NCBI GenBank assembly: GCA_963745775.1 | Contig: CAVUYY010000013.1 | Coordinates: 220,552 to 284,551 of the forward strand | Length of the DNA: 64,000 bases | DNA from: Gaiellasilicea sp963745775 | GTDB lineage: Bacteria; Actinomycetota; Thermoleophilia; Gaiellales; Gaiellaceae | Reading direction: 5' to 3' | Shown here: positions 36,646-45,611 of the stretch, piece after piece | Position numbering within the stretch: the stretch's first letter is position 1 | Layout of the letters: every line of letters begins with the position of its first letter | Translations under genes and position numbers: made by a program | Notes under the pieces: generated by a model | The model's input: the letters and a program-made list of their open reading frames with translations, nothing else | Databases searched by the model: none | What the model was told of the DNA's origin: nothing

Positions 36646-37063
36646 CTAGCGCTTGCTCGTTCGCGGCTCCTTCGGCGGTCTGGGTCGGGCGCAGGAGCTC
36701 GAGTGGCGGAGCAGCGCTCGGCTGCCCTGCGAGCCGGCTGCTCGAACGATCAGCTCGGAGCAGCGCTCGATCCGAAGGTCGAATCCGATCCGGAGGCGAC
36801 CTCTCGACGAGGCGATCGCGGTCCGCGTGCCCTGCACGCCTCTTGGATCTCGCGATCAACCGCACGACCTCGCCCACCCCGAAGCCCCGGCCCTCGATCG
36901 CGAGCGGTGTCGTTGCGGCGACCGCGAGGGTTGCCCGGGGTTCGGGTGTGCGGGTTGTGTCGGCTCCGGCCGTCAGGCCGAGCACGAGCGTGGTGAGTGC
37001 GGCGGCAACGGCGGTCTGCATGGGCTCTGCACCCATCCAAACGAGGGCGAGCTGCGACCGCAT
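36646..37063 (-). CDS. small exported protein of unknown function (frame broken once)
   Basis: About 138 aa. Signal-like N-terminus: the ATG at 37063 gives MRSQLALVWMGAEP; the internal ATG at 37021 gives a cleaner signal MQTAVAAALTTLVLGLTAG. Then RATLAVAATTPLAIEGRGFGVGEVVRLIARSKR, a +1 shift at 36838, and GTRTAIASSRGRLRIGFDLR...CSELIVRAAGSQGSRALL and a basic end PRPPKEPRTSKR. The beta-rich middle recalls small Ig/IPT-like domains. It lies between the two secreted proteases on the other strand; might be an inhibitor or partner, but nothing in the sequence proves it. Confidence 0.55.
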
Positions 37064-37090
37064 CCCACCTTCGGGGGACGCGGATTCGCC

Positions 37091-37118
37091 TTGACATCTG
37101 CTAGCGCCCCGCTACGAT
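37091..37118 (+). promoter_or_regulatory. promoter TTGACA-N16-TACGAT
   Basis: Consensus -35 TTGACA at 37091-37096, 16-nt spacer, -10 TACGAT at 37113-37118. Upstream of the second protease, leaving a 5' leader of roughly 60 nt with RBS GGGAGAGGGAG. Confidence 0.7.
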
Positions 37119-37188
37119 CGGCTCCACGCCCGGAGTCGCTTCGGGCTTTTGCTTGGGATCCGTCATCTAGGGGAGAGGGAGAACTCGA

Positions 37189-39594
37189 ATGAGGCATCCG
37201 TGGCGCCTTTTAGGCGCACTCACGATTGCGTTCCTCGCCTTTGCGTTGCCTGCGGCCGCCGTGCCGGATCAGGGCAAGGCCAAGAGCGAGCGGGCGAACA
37301 AGGGGACGAAGCACGACTTTCGTAGCCCGATGCAGAAGAAGTACGACGCGGCGCTGAAGGTCGCGCTGCAGGACAAGGTCAAGGGCAAGGCCAACGGCAA
37401 GGTGCACGCCGCGAACGGGCAGTTCGTCCAGCTCGCGCGCGAGGGCACCGATCGCGTCTTCGTGGTCATCGCCGAGTTCGGGAACGCACGTCATTCCTCG
37501 TTCTGCGATCCCGGCCAGACGTGTGCCTTCCCGCCCGACGGCAGCGCGCAGCGCTACAACGGGCCGCTCCACAACGAGATCGACGCGCCGAATCGCGCCA
37601 TCGACAACTCGACGCTGTGGCAGGCCGACTACAACCAAGGCCCACTACGAGAACATGTACTTCAACCGGATGGCGGACGTACTTCGAGCATCAGTCCTCG
37701 AACCGCTACTCGGTCGCCGGTGACGTCAACGGCTGGGTCAAGGTGCCGTTCAACGAGGCCCGCTACGGCCGCGACTTCTGCGGCGGGATCGTCTGCAACA
37801 ACACCTGGTTCCTGATCCGCGACGCGATGTCGATCTGGGTCAAGGGTCAGCTCGACGCCGGCGTCTCGATGACGGCGATCCAGACGTATCTCAAGTCGTT
37901 CGACATCGCCGACCGCTACGACTCGGACGGCGACGGAAACTTCTCCGAGCCCGACGGCTTCATCGACCACTTCCAGATCGTCCACGCAGGTGGCGACCAG
38001 GCTGCCGGCGACCCGCATCAGGGCACGGACGCGATCTGGTCGCACCGCTGGTACGCCTCGATCACCGGCGGCGGCCCGAACGGCTACCCGGGCGTCAACG
38101 CCGGTAGCGGCGGCGCCTCGGGCGGTCTCCCGGGTGGTCTCCCGAACAACCCGACTGACGTCTGGGTCGGCGACTACACGATCCAGCCCGAGAACGGCGG
38201 CCTCGGCGTCTTCGCGCACGAGTACGCGCACGACCTCGGCCTGCCGGATCTCTACGACACGTCCGGCAACACGGGCGGCGCGGAGAACTCGACGGCTTTC
38301 TGGACCCTCATGTCGTCCGGTGCGAACATCGGCGACGGCGGCCCTGACGGGATCGGCGACAACCCGACCGACCTCGGTGCGTGGGAGCTGTTCCAGCTCG
38401 GCTGGCTCGGCTGTCCGACCTGCCCGGGCGGAGCGTTCTACGACGTCGGGTTCGCAGGCACGAAGTCCGAGCACAAGCTCGGCCCGAACGACGCCGCAAC
38501 CAAGAAGGCGCAGGCGTTGTTCGTCGTCCTGCCCGACAAGAAGCGGATCGACAACATCGGGGCGCCGAAGTCGGGCTCGTGGATGTTCTACAGCTCGATG
38601 GGCGACGACCTCAACACCACGATGACGAAGTCCGTCTCGGGCGGCGGCGCGCTGACCGCCCAGGTGAACTTCACGATCGAGGAGCACTACGACTACGCGT
38701 TCCTCGAGGCGTCGAGCAACGGCACCACGTGGACGCCGCTCGCTCACCAACCTCTCGCAGCCCGCCTCGGAGGATCAGAGCGGGCTCAACGCGAGCGGGA
38801 CCGGGATCGACGGCACGACGAATAACGCGTACGTCGCGCTGACGGCCACCGTGCCGGCCGGCACGACGGCGATCCGCTTCCGGTACACCACGGACGGCGG
38901 GCTTGCCGAGAAGGGCTTCCTGATCGACGACATCGTCCTCGCGGGGGTCACGATCGGGACTGCCGAGACCGACTCCGAGGGTTGGGTCTTCGACGGCTTC
39001 CGGCGGACGACCGGAACCGAGGAGAGCTTCCACTTCAACGCGTACGTCGCCGAGAACCGGCAGTACGACAACTACGACGCGTCGCTGCGGACGGCCTACA
39101 ACTTCGGCTTCCTCGATTCGAGGCCGGACTGGGTCGAGCACTACCCGTACCAGAACGGCCTCCTGATCAACTACTGGGACAACTCGTTCGGCGACAACAA
39201 CGTCGGTGACCATCCCGGTGGAGGCCTGGTCCTGCCGGTGGACGCGCATCCGAGCTTCCACCACAGCTACGACGGGCATCTGCTTCGCCCGCGCATCCTG
39301 AGCTACGACTCGACCTTCGGGCTCGAGCGTACGGATGCGATCACGCTTCACAAGAACAGCCAGCCGGCGACGATCGCGTCGCAGGCTGCCGTCCCGGTCT
39401 TCGACGACACGAAGACCTGGTGGTTCAACTGCGAGAGCGCGGGCCACGCCGAGGCGTGCACCGGCAGTCATGTCGGTCGGTACCAGCCCGGCTGGAACGG
39501 CGTCAACGTGCCGAAGACCGGGACGCAGATCCGGGTCAAGAGCACGAGCGCCCAGGGGAACTTCATGCAGGTCGAGGTTTCCGCCAGCAAGTAG
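37189..39594 (+). CDS. secreted immune inhibitor A-type metalloprotease, peptidase M6 (frame broken three times)
   Basis: About 801 aa when repaired. Signal peptide MRHPWRLLGALTIAFLAFALPAAA, a propeptide, then the M6 catalytic domain: VAGDVNGWVKVPFNEARYG, and zinc motif VFAHEYAHDLGLPDLYD (HExxHxxGxxD). C-terminal beta domains with the InhA pattern (AIRFRYTTDGG, FLIDDIVLAG, and YLIxYW-like LLINYWDNSFGDNNVG). Extra single bases appear at 37639, 37679 and 38745, each restoring a good InhA alignment when removed. Ends at a strong GAAA-loop terminator. Confidence 0.85.
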
Positions 39595-39611
39595 CGCTGC
39601 TTCATCGCTTG

Positions 39612-39647
39612 ACGCCGAAGGGCGGGGGAAACCCCGCCCTTCGGCGT
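39612..39647 (+). terminator. strong hairpin terminator
   Basis: 16-bp perfect stem ACGCCGAAGGGCGGGG with GAAA loop, 18 nt past the protease stop; not followed by a T-tract. Confidence 0.8.
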
Positions 39648-39678
39648 TGAATGGGCGCTGCGCCGCAGCCGGGCTGCG

Positions 39679-40600
39679 CTAGTAGGCGACGGCGCCGCGG
39701 CCGGTCTCGGCCGCGTGCACCTGCTCGTCTGCGCGGTAGCTCGAGCGGACGAGCGGGCCGGCGAAGACCGAGCCGAAGCCGAGCGCCTCGCCCTGCTCGC
39801 GCAGCCAGCGGAACTCGTCAGGGTGCACCCAGCGGTCGATCGGCGCGTGCTTCGAGGAGGGTTGGAGGTACTGGCCGATCGTGACCACGTCGACGCCGTG
39901 CTCGCGGAGGTCGCGCATCGTCTCGACGACCTCGTCGTTCGTCTCGCCGAGGCCGACGATGATCCCGGACTTCGTCAGGACGTCGTAGTCGGCGAGCTCC
40001 TTCGCGCGCCGCAGGAGCCAGAGCGCCCGGTCGTAGTCGGCCTTGCCTCCGCGCATCGCTCGATGGAGCCGGCGCACGGTCTCGATGTTGTGGTTGAAGA
40101 CCTCGGGGCGCGCAGCGAGGACCGTCGCGAGCGCCTCCTCCTCGACGCCGAGGAAATCGGGCGTCAGCACCTCGACCGAACAGTCCGGGCAGCTTCGCCT
40201 TCAGCGCGCGGATCGTGGCCGCATAGTGGCCGGCGCCACGATCGGGAACGTCGTCGCGATCGACCGACGTCACGACGACGTGCTTGAGCCCCATCTGGAA
40301 CGCCGTCTGGGCGAGCCGGAGCGGCTCGAGCGGATCCGGCGGCGTGTCCGGTCGCCCGGAGTGGACGTAGCAGTAGCGGCAGGCGCGCGTGCACGTGTCG
40401 CCGAGGATCTGGAACGTGGCGGTGCCGCGCCCCCAGCACTCGGCGATGTTCGGGCAGCGAGCCTCCTCGCAGATCGTGTTCAGCTGCGCGCCGTGGATCA
40501 GCTTCCGGACGTCGAAGTAGCGGTCGTTCGCGCTCGGCGCGCGGACCTTCATCCACTCGGGTCGGCGCGGCCGCTCGGCAACTGGAAGCGAGGTTTCCAT
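39679..40600 (-). CDS. lipA: lipoyl synthase (frame broken once)
   Basis: About 307 aa when repaired. Radical-SAM enzyme that inserts two sulfurs into octanoyl groups on lipoyl domains. The auxiliary-cluster Cys set CEEARCPNIAEC (C-x4-5-C) and the radical-SAM loop TRACRYCYV (CxxxCxxC) are present, with PDFLGVEEEAL and HNIETVRRLHRAMRGGKADYDR downstream. A +1 shift at 40192 splits ALKAK from CPDCSVEVLTPDFLG. Start chosen at METSLPVAER; a slightly earlier Met is possible. Works with lipB at 42847-43536. Confidence 0.92.
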
Positions 40601-40634
40601 CGCCTCCGAGTCTAGATGGCAAGGCTCAGTCACT

Positions 40635-40662
40635 TGCATCGAAACAGATCTTTCGAAATACT
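40635..40662 (+). promoter_or_regulatory. promoter with operator for the ArsR-type regulator
   Basis: -35-like TTGCAT (40635-40640) and -10-like AATACT (40657-40662) flank an inverted repeat TCGAAA-N6-TTTCGA (40639-40656) that fills the spacer. ATG at 40672 lies 9 nt after the -10. Layout fits autorepression by the ArsR protein. AT-rich patch in a very GC-rich sequence. Confidence 0.55.
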
Positions 40663-40671
40663 TGCTTCGAC

Positions 40672-41242
40672 ATGGCACAAGGCGATCTGTTCCTCGACGA
40701 TCCGCGGGCGCTCCGCGCGCTCGCGCACCCCGCACGGCTCGCGATCCTCGACCACCTCGGCGCGGAGGGGACGGCAACGGCGACCGCGTGCGGGGCGGCC
40801 GTCGGCGTCAGCGCGTCGGCCGCGTCGTACCACCTTCGCGCGCTCGCCCGCTTCGGGCTCGTCGAGGAGGCCGAGGGCGGCCGGGGTCGCGAGCGGCCCT
40901 GGCGCTCGCGCGGGGTCGGCTTCTCGTTCGAGACGGCCTCGGCGACCGGCCCGGCCGCCGAGGCTGCGGCGATGCTCCTGAGCTCGCAGCTCGTCGAGAG
41001 CGGCGAGCGCTGGACGCGCGAACACGTCCTCGGGGAATCGCAGCTCCCCGAGGAGTGGCGGCAGCGCGAGCCATCTGGCGAACAAGACCCTCGTCCTCAC
41101 GGCCGCCGAGGCGGAGGAGCTCGTCGAGCGGCTCGAGGAGGTGCTGCAGCCGTACCTGCGCAGCGGCCGCAGCGAGGCGCCCGAGGACGCGCGGCACGTT
41201 CGGCTCCTCCTGCGCCTCTTCCCGCGCGAGCAGCGGCCGTGA
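40672..41242 (+). CDS. ArsR-family HTH regulator (frame broken once)
   Basis: About 189 aa when repaired. A winged helix-turn-helix (about residues 10-80) with LFLDDPRALRALAHPARLAILDHL, GAAVGVSASAASYHLRALARFGLVEEAEGG. A +1 shift at 41068 leads to SHLANKTLVLTAAEAEELVERLEEVLQPYLRSG, a coiled C-terminal half typical of ArsR-like regulators of transporters. It ends at a TGA that overlaps the GTG of the MFS exporter. Unrepaired, it appears fused to that exporter. No metal-binding Cys pair is visible, so the inducer is likely organic. Confidence 0.8.
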
Positions 41243-42465
41243 CCCGCGTCCCGCTCGCGGCGCTCCTCGCGGCGAACGTCGTCTCGATCACCGGGAACCG
41301 CCTCACCCAGCTCGCGATTCCCTGGTTCGTGCTCCAGACGACGGACAGCGTCGTCCAGACCGGGCTCGTCGGCTTCTTCTCCCTGCTCCCGTTCGTGATC
41401 TCCTCGGCCCTCGGCGGCGTGATCGTCGACCGGTTGGGCTACCGCCGCGCCAGCATCGTCAGCGACCTGGCGAGCGGCAGCTCGGTGATCCTGATCCCGA
41501 TCCTCTACCACACGGTCGGACTGCCGCAGGCCGCGCTGCTCACACTCGTCTTCGCAGGAGCGCTTCTCGATGCGCCGGGCCAGACGGCGCGGGAGGCGAT
41601 CCTCCCCCAACTCGTCGAGCGGGCGGGCACGACGCTCGAGCGCGGCACGAGCCTCTTCGACGGCGTCTCCCGGGCCGCGAACATGCTGGGCGCCCCGCTC
41701 GCGGGCGTGCTGATCGCGGTGATGGGGCCGGCGAACGTCCTGATCCTCGACGCGGCGACGTTCGTCGTCTCGGCGCTTCTGATGCGGCTCTTCGTGCCTG
41801 CGTCGGAGCCCAAGGACGAGGAGGCCGTCCCCGAGCGGTACTTCGCCCAGCTCCGGGAGGGCTACGCGTTCCTCTGGCGGACGCCGCTCGTCCGCGCGAT
41901 CGTCGTGATGGTGCTGATTACGAACATGCTCGATGCCGCGATGGGCGGCGTCCTGATGCCGGTCTACGCCGACCGCGTCCTCGGGAGCGTCGTCGCGCTC
42001 GGCCTGATGAGCGGCGCGATGGGGGCGACCGCCTTCGGCGGAACGCTCTTCTTCGCCTGGGTCGGCCATCGGCTGCCTCGCGTCGCCACCCTCGTGGCAG
42101 GGTTCACGCTCGGGGGGCCTTCGCGCTTCTTCCTCCTCGCCGCGATGCCCGGCGTCGGGCCGGTGATCGTCGGCTTCGCGATCGCCGGAATCGGGATCGG
42201 CCCGATCAACCCGATCTTCGGGACGCTCCAGTACGAGCGCGTCCCGGAACGGCTGCGGGCGCGCGTCTTCGGCGCCGTCACGGCAGGTGTGATGGCCGGA
42301 GCGCCGGTGGGCGCGCTCCTCGGTGCCGCCTTCGTCCAGTGGATCGGCCTGCAGGCGACGTTCGTCGTCTTCGGACTCGTCTACCTCGCCTGCACGCTCA
42401 GCCCGCTCTTCGTGCCCGCCTGGCGTGACGCGGGCAGGCGCCCCGCCCTCGCGAACTCGCCCTAG
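41239..42465 (+). CDS. MFS exporter
   Basis: 408 aa from GTG at 41239. Twelve-helix major-facilitator protein of the MFS_3/enterobactin-exporter type: TRVPLAALLAANVVSITGNRLTQLAIPW, GGVIVDRLGYRRASIVSDLASG (motif A-like), GRGTSLFDGVSRAANMLGAPLAG-like stretch. Controlled, by position, by the ArsR-type regulator whose stop it overlaps. Likely drug or metabolite efflux. Confidence 0.85.
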   Translation: MTRVPLAALLAANVVSITGNRLTQLAIPWFVLQTTDSVVQTGLVGFFSLLPFVISSALGGVIVDRLGYRRASIVSDLASGSSVILIPILYHTVGLPQAALLTLVFAGALLDAPGQTAREAILPQLVERAGTTLERGTSLFDGVSRAANMLGAPLAGVLIAVMGPANVLILDAATFVVSALLMRLFVPASEPKDEEAVPERYFAQLREGYAFLWRTPLVRAIVVMVLITNMLDAAMGGVLMPVYADRVLGSVVALGLMSGAMGATAFGGTLFFAWVGHRLPRVATLVAGFTLGGPSRFFLLAAMPGVGPVIVGFAIAGIGIGPINPIFGTLQYERVPERLRARVFGAVTAGVMAGAPVGALLGAAFVQWIGLQATFVVFGLVYLACTLSPLFVPAWRDAGRRPALANSP

Positions 42466-42850
42466 CTAGCGCTCCAGAAGGTCAGCCAGTTGCCCTCGTT
42501 GTCTTCGACGGTGAACTCCGCCTGACCCCACGGACGATCGGCCAGCGGATCGACGATTCGCGCGCCGGCTGCTTCCAGCCTGGACTGGAACGCTGGGAGA
42601 TCGGTGGCCTCGATGTAGAGGGCGGTGGACGAGGGGGAGCCGAGCCGCTCTCGGATCGCGGCGTTGTACTCCTCGCCGTAGTGATCGGCCGCGGTCTCCA
42701 GCATCAGCCGGGCGTCACCGCGCGCGAGCGCCGAGTTGCTCTCGTTCTCGCCACCGCGCTCGAGCGTGAACTCGAGCGGGCCGAGGTAGAACGCGAGGGC
42801 CTCGCCATCTCGCGGACGCGAAGCGCGGGGATCACGCCGTAGCTGCTCAC
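42462..42850 (-). CDS. VOC/glyoxalase-like protein (frame broken once)
   Basis: About 129 aa when repaired. GTG start overlapping the lipB stop: VSSYGVIPALRVREM, then, after a one-base loss near 42804, EALAFYLGPLEFTLERGGEN and GDARLMLETAADHYGEEYN, then ALYIEATDLPAFQSRLEAAG and the C-terminal VEDNEGNWLTFW. This is a single VOC repeat pair; metal-site residues are poorly conserved, as in bleomycin-resistance-like binding proteins. Ligand unknown. Confidence 0.7.
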
Positions 42851-43536
42851 GAGCGCAACGCTCCCGCCTGCAGCTCGAGTGCGGACTCGGCGGGCAACTC
42901 CTCCAGCTCGAGCTCGAAGACCTCGGCGAGCGCCGCGAGCGCGTGGGGGCGCACCTCGTCGACCGTCACCGGCCGGCCGAGCTCACGCGCCATCGTCGTG
43001 AACGCAGCGTCCTCGAGCCCGCAGGCGGTGATCCACTGCGTGAACGGGGCCGGATCGAGATCGACGTTCAACGCATAGCCGTGCGTGGTCACCCACCGCG
43101 AGATGTGGATTCCGATCGACGCGATCTTTCGCGGCGGCGGATGGATCCAGACGCCGGTCAAGCCGTCGATCCTCTGCCCATCCAGCCCGAATGCTGCAAG
43201 CGTCTGGATCAATGCCTCCTCGAGGTCGCGGCAGTAGCGCTTGACGTCGCGCCCGTGCCGGTTCAGGTCGAGGATCGGGTAGCAGACGAGCTGGCCGGGG
43301 CCGTGGAACGTCGACTTGCCGCCCCGGTTGGTCTCCACGAGCTCCACGTCCGCCCCATCCGGGATGTGCAGCTCCGACTCCTCGGTGCGCCGGCCGGTCG
43401 TGACCGTCGGCGGGTGCTCGAGCAGGAGGATCGCGTCGGGCCCGCCCTCTGCCACCTCGGCGGCGACCCTCCGCTGCAGCTCCCAGGCCTCACGGTACGG
43501 CACGAGGCCGAGATTCAGCACAGACGCGCCGCTCAT
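42847..43536 (-). CDS. lipB: lipoyl(octanoyl) transferase
   Basis: 229 aa. Moves octanoyl from ACP to lipoyl domains. LVPYREAWELQRRVAAEV, the HPPTVTTGRRTEESEL loop, GGKSTFHGPGQLVCYPIL (active-site region), then KIASIGIHISRWVTTHGYALNV with the catalytic Lys (GKIAAIG-like, here RKIASIG) and ITACGLEDAAFTT with the catalytic Cys. Length typical. Its ATG overlaps the stop of the upstream membrane-protein gene. Confidence 0.93.
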   Translation of the reverse strand: MSGASVLNLGLVPYREAWELQRRVAAEVAEGGPDAILLLEHPPTVTTGRRTEESELHIPDGADVELVETNRGGKSTFHGPGQLVCYPILDLNRHGRDVKRYCRDLEEALIQTLAAFGLDGQRIDGLTGVWIHPPPRKIASIGIHISRWVTTHGYALNVDLDPAPFTQWITACGLEDAAFTTMARELGRPVTVDEVRPHALAALAEVFELELEELPAESALELQAGALRS

Positions 43537-43963
43537 GCCTTGAGGCTGCTGGGGGCTACGACGCCCACGGGCTCCTCGTCGAGGGGAAAGCGGCGAGCCC
43601 GAGCGCGAGAATCGCGGTCAGGAGGATGCCGATCTCGTCCTGCCAGTAGCTCGTGTCGGCGGCGAAGTTCTTGCCGAGCGTGTCGAGGATCGAGAAGAGG
43701 ACGAAGAACGACAGAACGCCGGCCACGGCCGCGACCACGCGCACGGCTGCGGGCCTCGTCCGGACGAGCCACCATGCGAAGGCGCCGAAACCGGTGACGA
43801 GCAGCACGGCGCCGGCGAGAAGGAAGACGGCTGCCAATCCGGTGGCCGTCGTCTCGCCGTCGGTGATGAAGATCACGAGGAGCTTGAGCAGGAGCGAGAC
43901 CCCGCCGGCGGCCAGGAGCAACGCTGCGAGCCGGCCGGAGCCGAGCCTAGTGACTCGCTTCAC
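43533..43963 (-). CDS. hypothetical membrane protein (frame broken near its end)
   Basis: About 144 aa with four hydrophobic segments: ARLAALLLAAGGVSLLLKLLVIF-like start, GLAAVFLLAGAVLLVTGFGAFAWW, VRVVAAVAGVLSFFVLF, ILLTAILALGLAA. A one-base loss in the C-run near 43584 hides the natural ending FPLDEEPVGVVAPSSLKA, whose TGA overlaps the lipB ATG. No family recognised. In the E2-lipB operon by spacing. Confidence 0.6.
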
Positions 43964-43966
43964 CGG

Positions 43967-44161
43967 TCATTCGTCCTGCGGCAGGAGCGAACGCGCGTCC
44001 TCGAGGTCCTCCGGCCGCACGAGCACCTCGCGCGCTCCGCCGAACTTCGTTCCCGATTGGGTCGTCCGGTGGTCGCAGACGATGTCCGCCGAGCGCAGGA
44101 GGCCGCAGATCATCTCCGCCTCCTGCTCGGTGGAGACCGTGGTCAGGACGCTAGTAGTCAC
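43967..44161 (-). CDS. DUF2007-like small protein
   Basis: 64 aa from GTG at 44161: VTTSVLTTVSTEQEAEMICGLLRSADI...VLVRPEDLEDARSLL, the short beta-alpha-beta pattern of DUF2007 (putative signal-transducing) proteins, which look like half of a GlnB-like fold. Start overlaps the E2 gene by 11 nt. Confidence 0.65.
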   Translation of the reverse strand: MTTSVLTTVSTEQEAEMICGLLRSADIVCDHRTTQSGTKFGGAREVLVRPEDLEDARSLLPQDE

Positions 44162-45602
44162 TCTCGCCCCAGCTCTCGAGCCGCTTGCGGAGGTCGCGGA
44201 GGAAACGCCCTGCGAGGGCACCGTCGACCAGGCGATGGTCGTACGTGAGGGTCAGGTTCATCATCGGCCTGATCGCGATCACGTCCTGGCCCAGCTCGTC
44301 CTGGACGACCCAGGGTCGCTTGACGACCGCGTAGGTGCCGAGGATTCCCGCCTGGGGCTGGCTGATCACCGGGGTTCCGTGGAAGGTGCCGTAGCCCCCC
44401 GGATTGGTGATCGTGAACGTTCCGCCCTGGACGTCGTCCGGGCTCAGCTTCTTGTCGCGGGCTTTCTGCGCGATCTCGACGACCGAGCGAGCGAGGCCGA
44501 GCAGGTTCAGGCCCTCGCAGTTCTTGACGACAGGGACGATGAGCCCCTTGCCGTCGGCGAGCTCCACCGCGAAGCCGAGGTTGACGTAGTTCCGCGTCAC
44601 GATCTTGTCGCCGCGGATCTCGCCGTTGATCCAGGGGTACTCGCGCAGCGTCTCGACCGTCGCCCGTGCGATGAAGGCGAGATAGGTCGGGTTGACGCCG
44701 TAGGCGGCCTCGAACTCCTTCTTCAGCTTGCCGCGGATCGCGACCACCTTCGACATGTCGACCTCGATCGCGCTCGTCACGTGCGCGGAGGTGTCGAGCG
44801 AGCGGCGCATGTGCTCGGCGATTCCGCGGCGCATCGCCGTGAGCGGCTCGAGCGTCTCGCCGGCAGCGGGCTCCCCTGTCGCGACAGGCGCGGCTGCGGG
44901 CGCTGCCTGGGGCGGCGGGGCGGTGGCCGCCGGAGCTGGGGCGGGAGCAGGAGCGACGGGCGGGGCCGGTTCGGGCGTCGCCGGGGCCTCGGGAGCAGCC
45001 GGGGCCTCAGGAGCAGCCACGGCTTCCGGAGCAGCCTGAGCGGAAGCGCCCGACTCGACGAAGGCCAGGATGTCCTTCTTCGTCACCCGGCCGGCGTTGC
45101 CGGTGCCCTGGACGCGGCCGACGTCGACGCCGTGCTCGGCGGCGATCCGCGCAACGACGGGGGAGACGAAGGTGCGACCGTTGTCGGAGCCGGACGCGGC
45201 TGGAGTTGGCGCCTCGGCGGGCGGAGGCGTCGGAGCCGTCGGCTCGGCGGTCTCGCTCGCTGCGGCCTCGGACGCATCGGCAGCTGCCTGGGTGGCGGGC
45301 TCCGGAGGGGCTTCCGTCGGCGCCGCCGGCTCGGCGCCTTCTACCTCGGAACCGGCCGGCGCGATCACGGCCAGCACGGCGCCGACCTCGACGGTCTCGC
45401 CCTCCTGCACCATGATCTTCGCGACGATCCCCTCGCCGGGGCTCGGCACCTCGGTGTCGACCTTGTCGGTGGAGATCTCGAGCAGCGCCTCGTCGCGCGC
45501 GATCGGCTCCCCCTCGGACTTCAGCCACTTCGTGATCGTCCCCTCGGAGACCGAGACTCCCATCTGGGGCATCACGACCTCGATCTGGGTGCCGGTAGCC
45601 AT
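44151..45602 (-). CDS. 2-oxoacid dehydrogenase complex E2 (lipoyl acyltransferase)
   Basis: 483 aa. N-terminal lipoyl domain with lipoylated Lys in EISTDKVDTEVPSP (near residue 44), a long Ala/Pro/Glu linker (about 85-130), peripheral subunit-binding domain FVSPVVARIAAEHGVD...GRVTKKDILAFVE, a second Ala/Pro linker, then the catalytic domain with the active-site HRLVDGALAG near the C-terminus. A single lipoyl domain plus AYSTP-type E1a suggest a branched-chain oxoacid or pyruvate dehydrogenase. Third gene of E1a-E1b-E2; E3 is not in the window. Confidence 0.93.
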   Translation of the reverse strand: MATGTQIEVVMPQMGVSVSEGTITKWLKSEGEPIARDEALLEISTDKVDTEVPSPGEGIVAKIMVQEGETVEVGAVLAVIAPAGSEVEGAEPAAPTEAPPEPATQAAADASEAAASETAEPTAPTPPPAEAPTPAASGSDNGRTFVSPVVARIAAEHGVDVGRVQGTGNAGRVTKKDILAFVESGASAQAAPEAVAAPEAPAAPEAPATPEPAPPVAPAPAPAPAATAPPPQAAPAAAPVATGEPAAGETLEPLTAMRRGIAEHMRRSLDTSAHVTSAIEVDMSKVVAIRGKLKKEFEAAYGVNPTYLAFIARATVETLREYPWINGEIRGDKIVTRNYVNLGFAVELADGKGLIVPVVKNCEGLNLLGLARSVVEIAQKARDKKLSPDDVQGGTFTITNPGGYGTFHGTPVISQPQAGILGTYAVVKRPWVVQDELGQDVIAIRPMMNLTLTYDHRLVDGALAGRFLRDLRKRLESWGESDY

Positions 45603-45611
45603 TCCTTCCCC

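Noticed and set aside
2203..41068. Programmed +1 frameshifting as a regulatory system
   Set aside because: No common slippery motif or stop codon at the shift points, affected genes are unrelated, and -1 cases also occur.
40672..42465. Single 597-aa ArsR-MFS fusion
   Set aside because: A +1 break at 41068 restores a normal ArsR C-terminus ending at a TGA overlapping a GTG start for the MFS gene.
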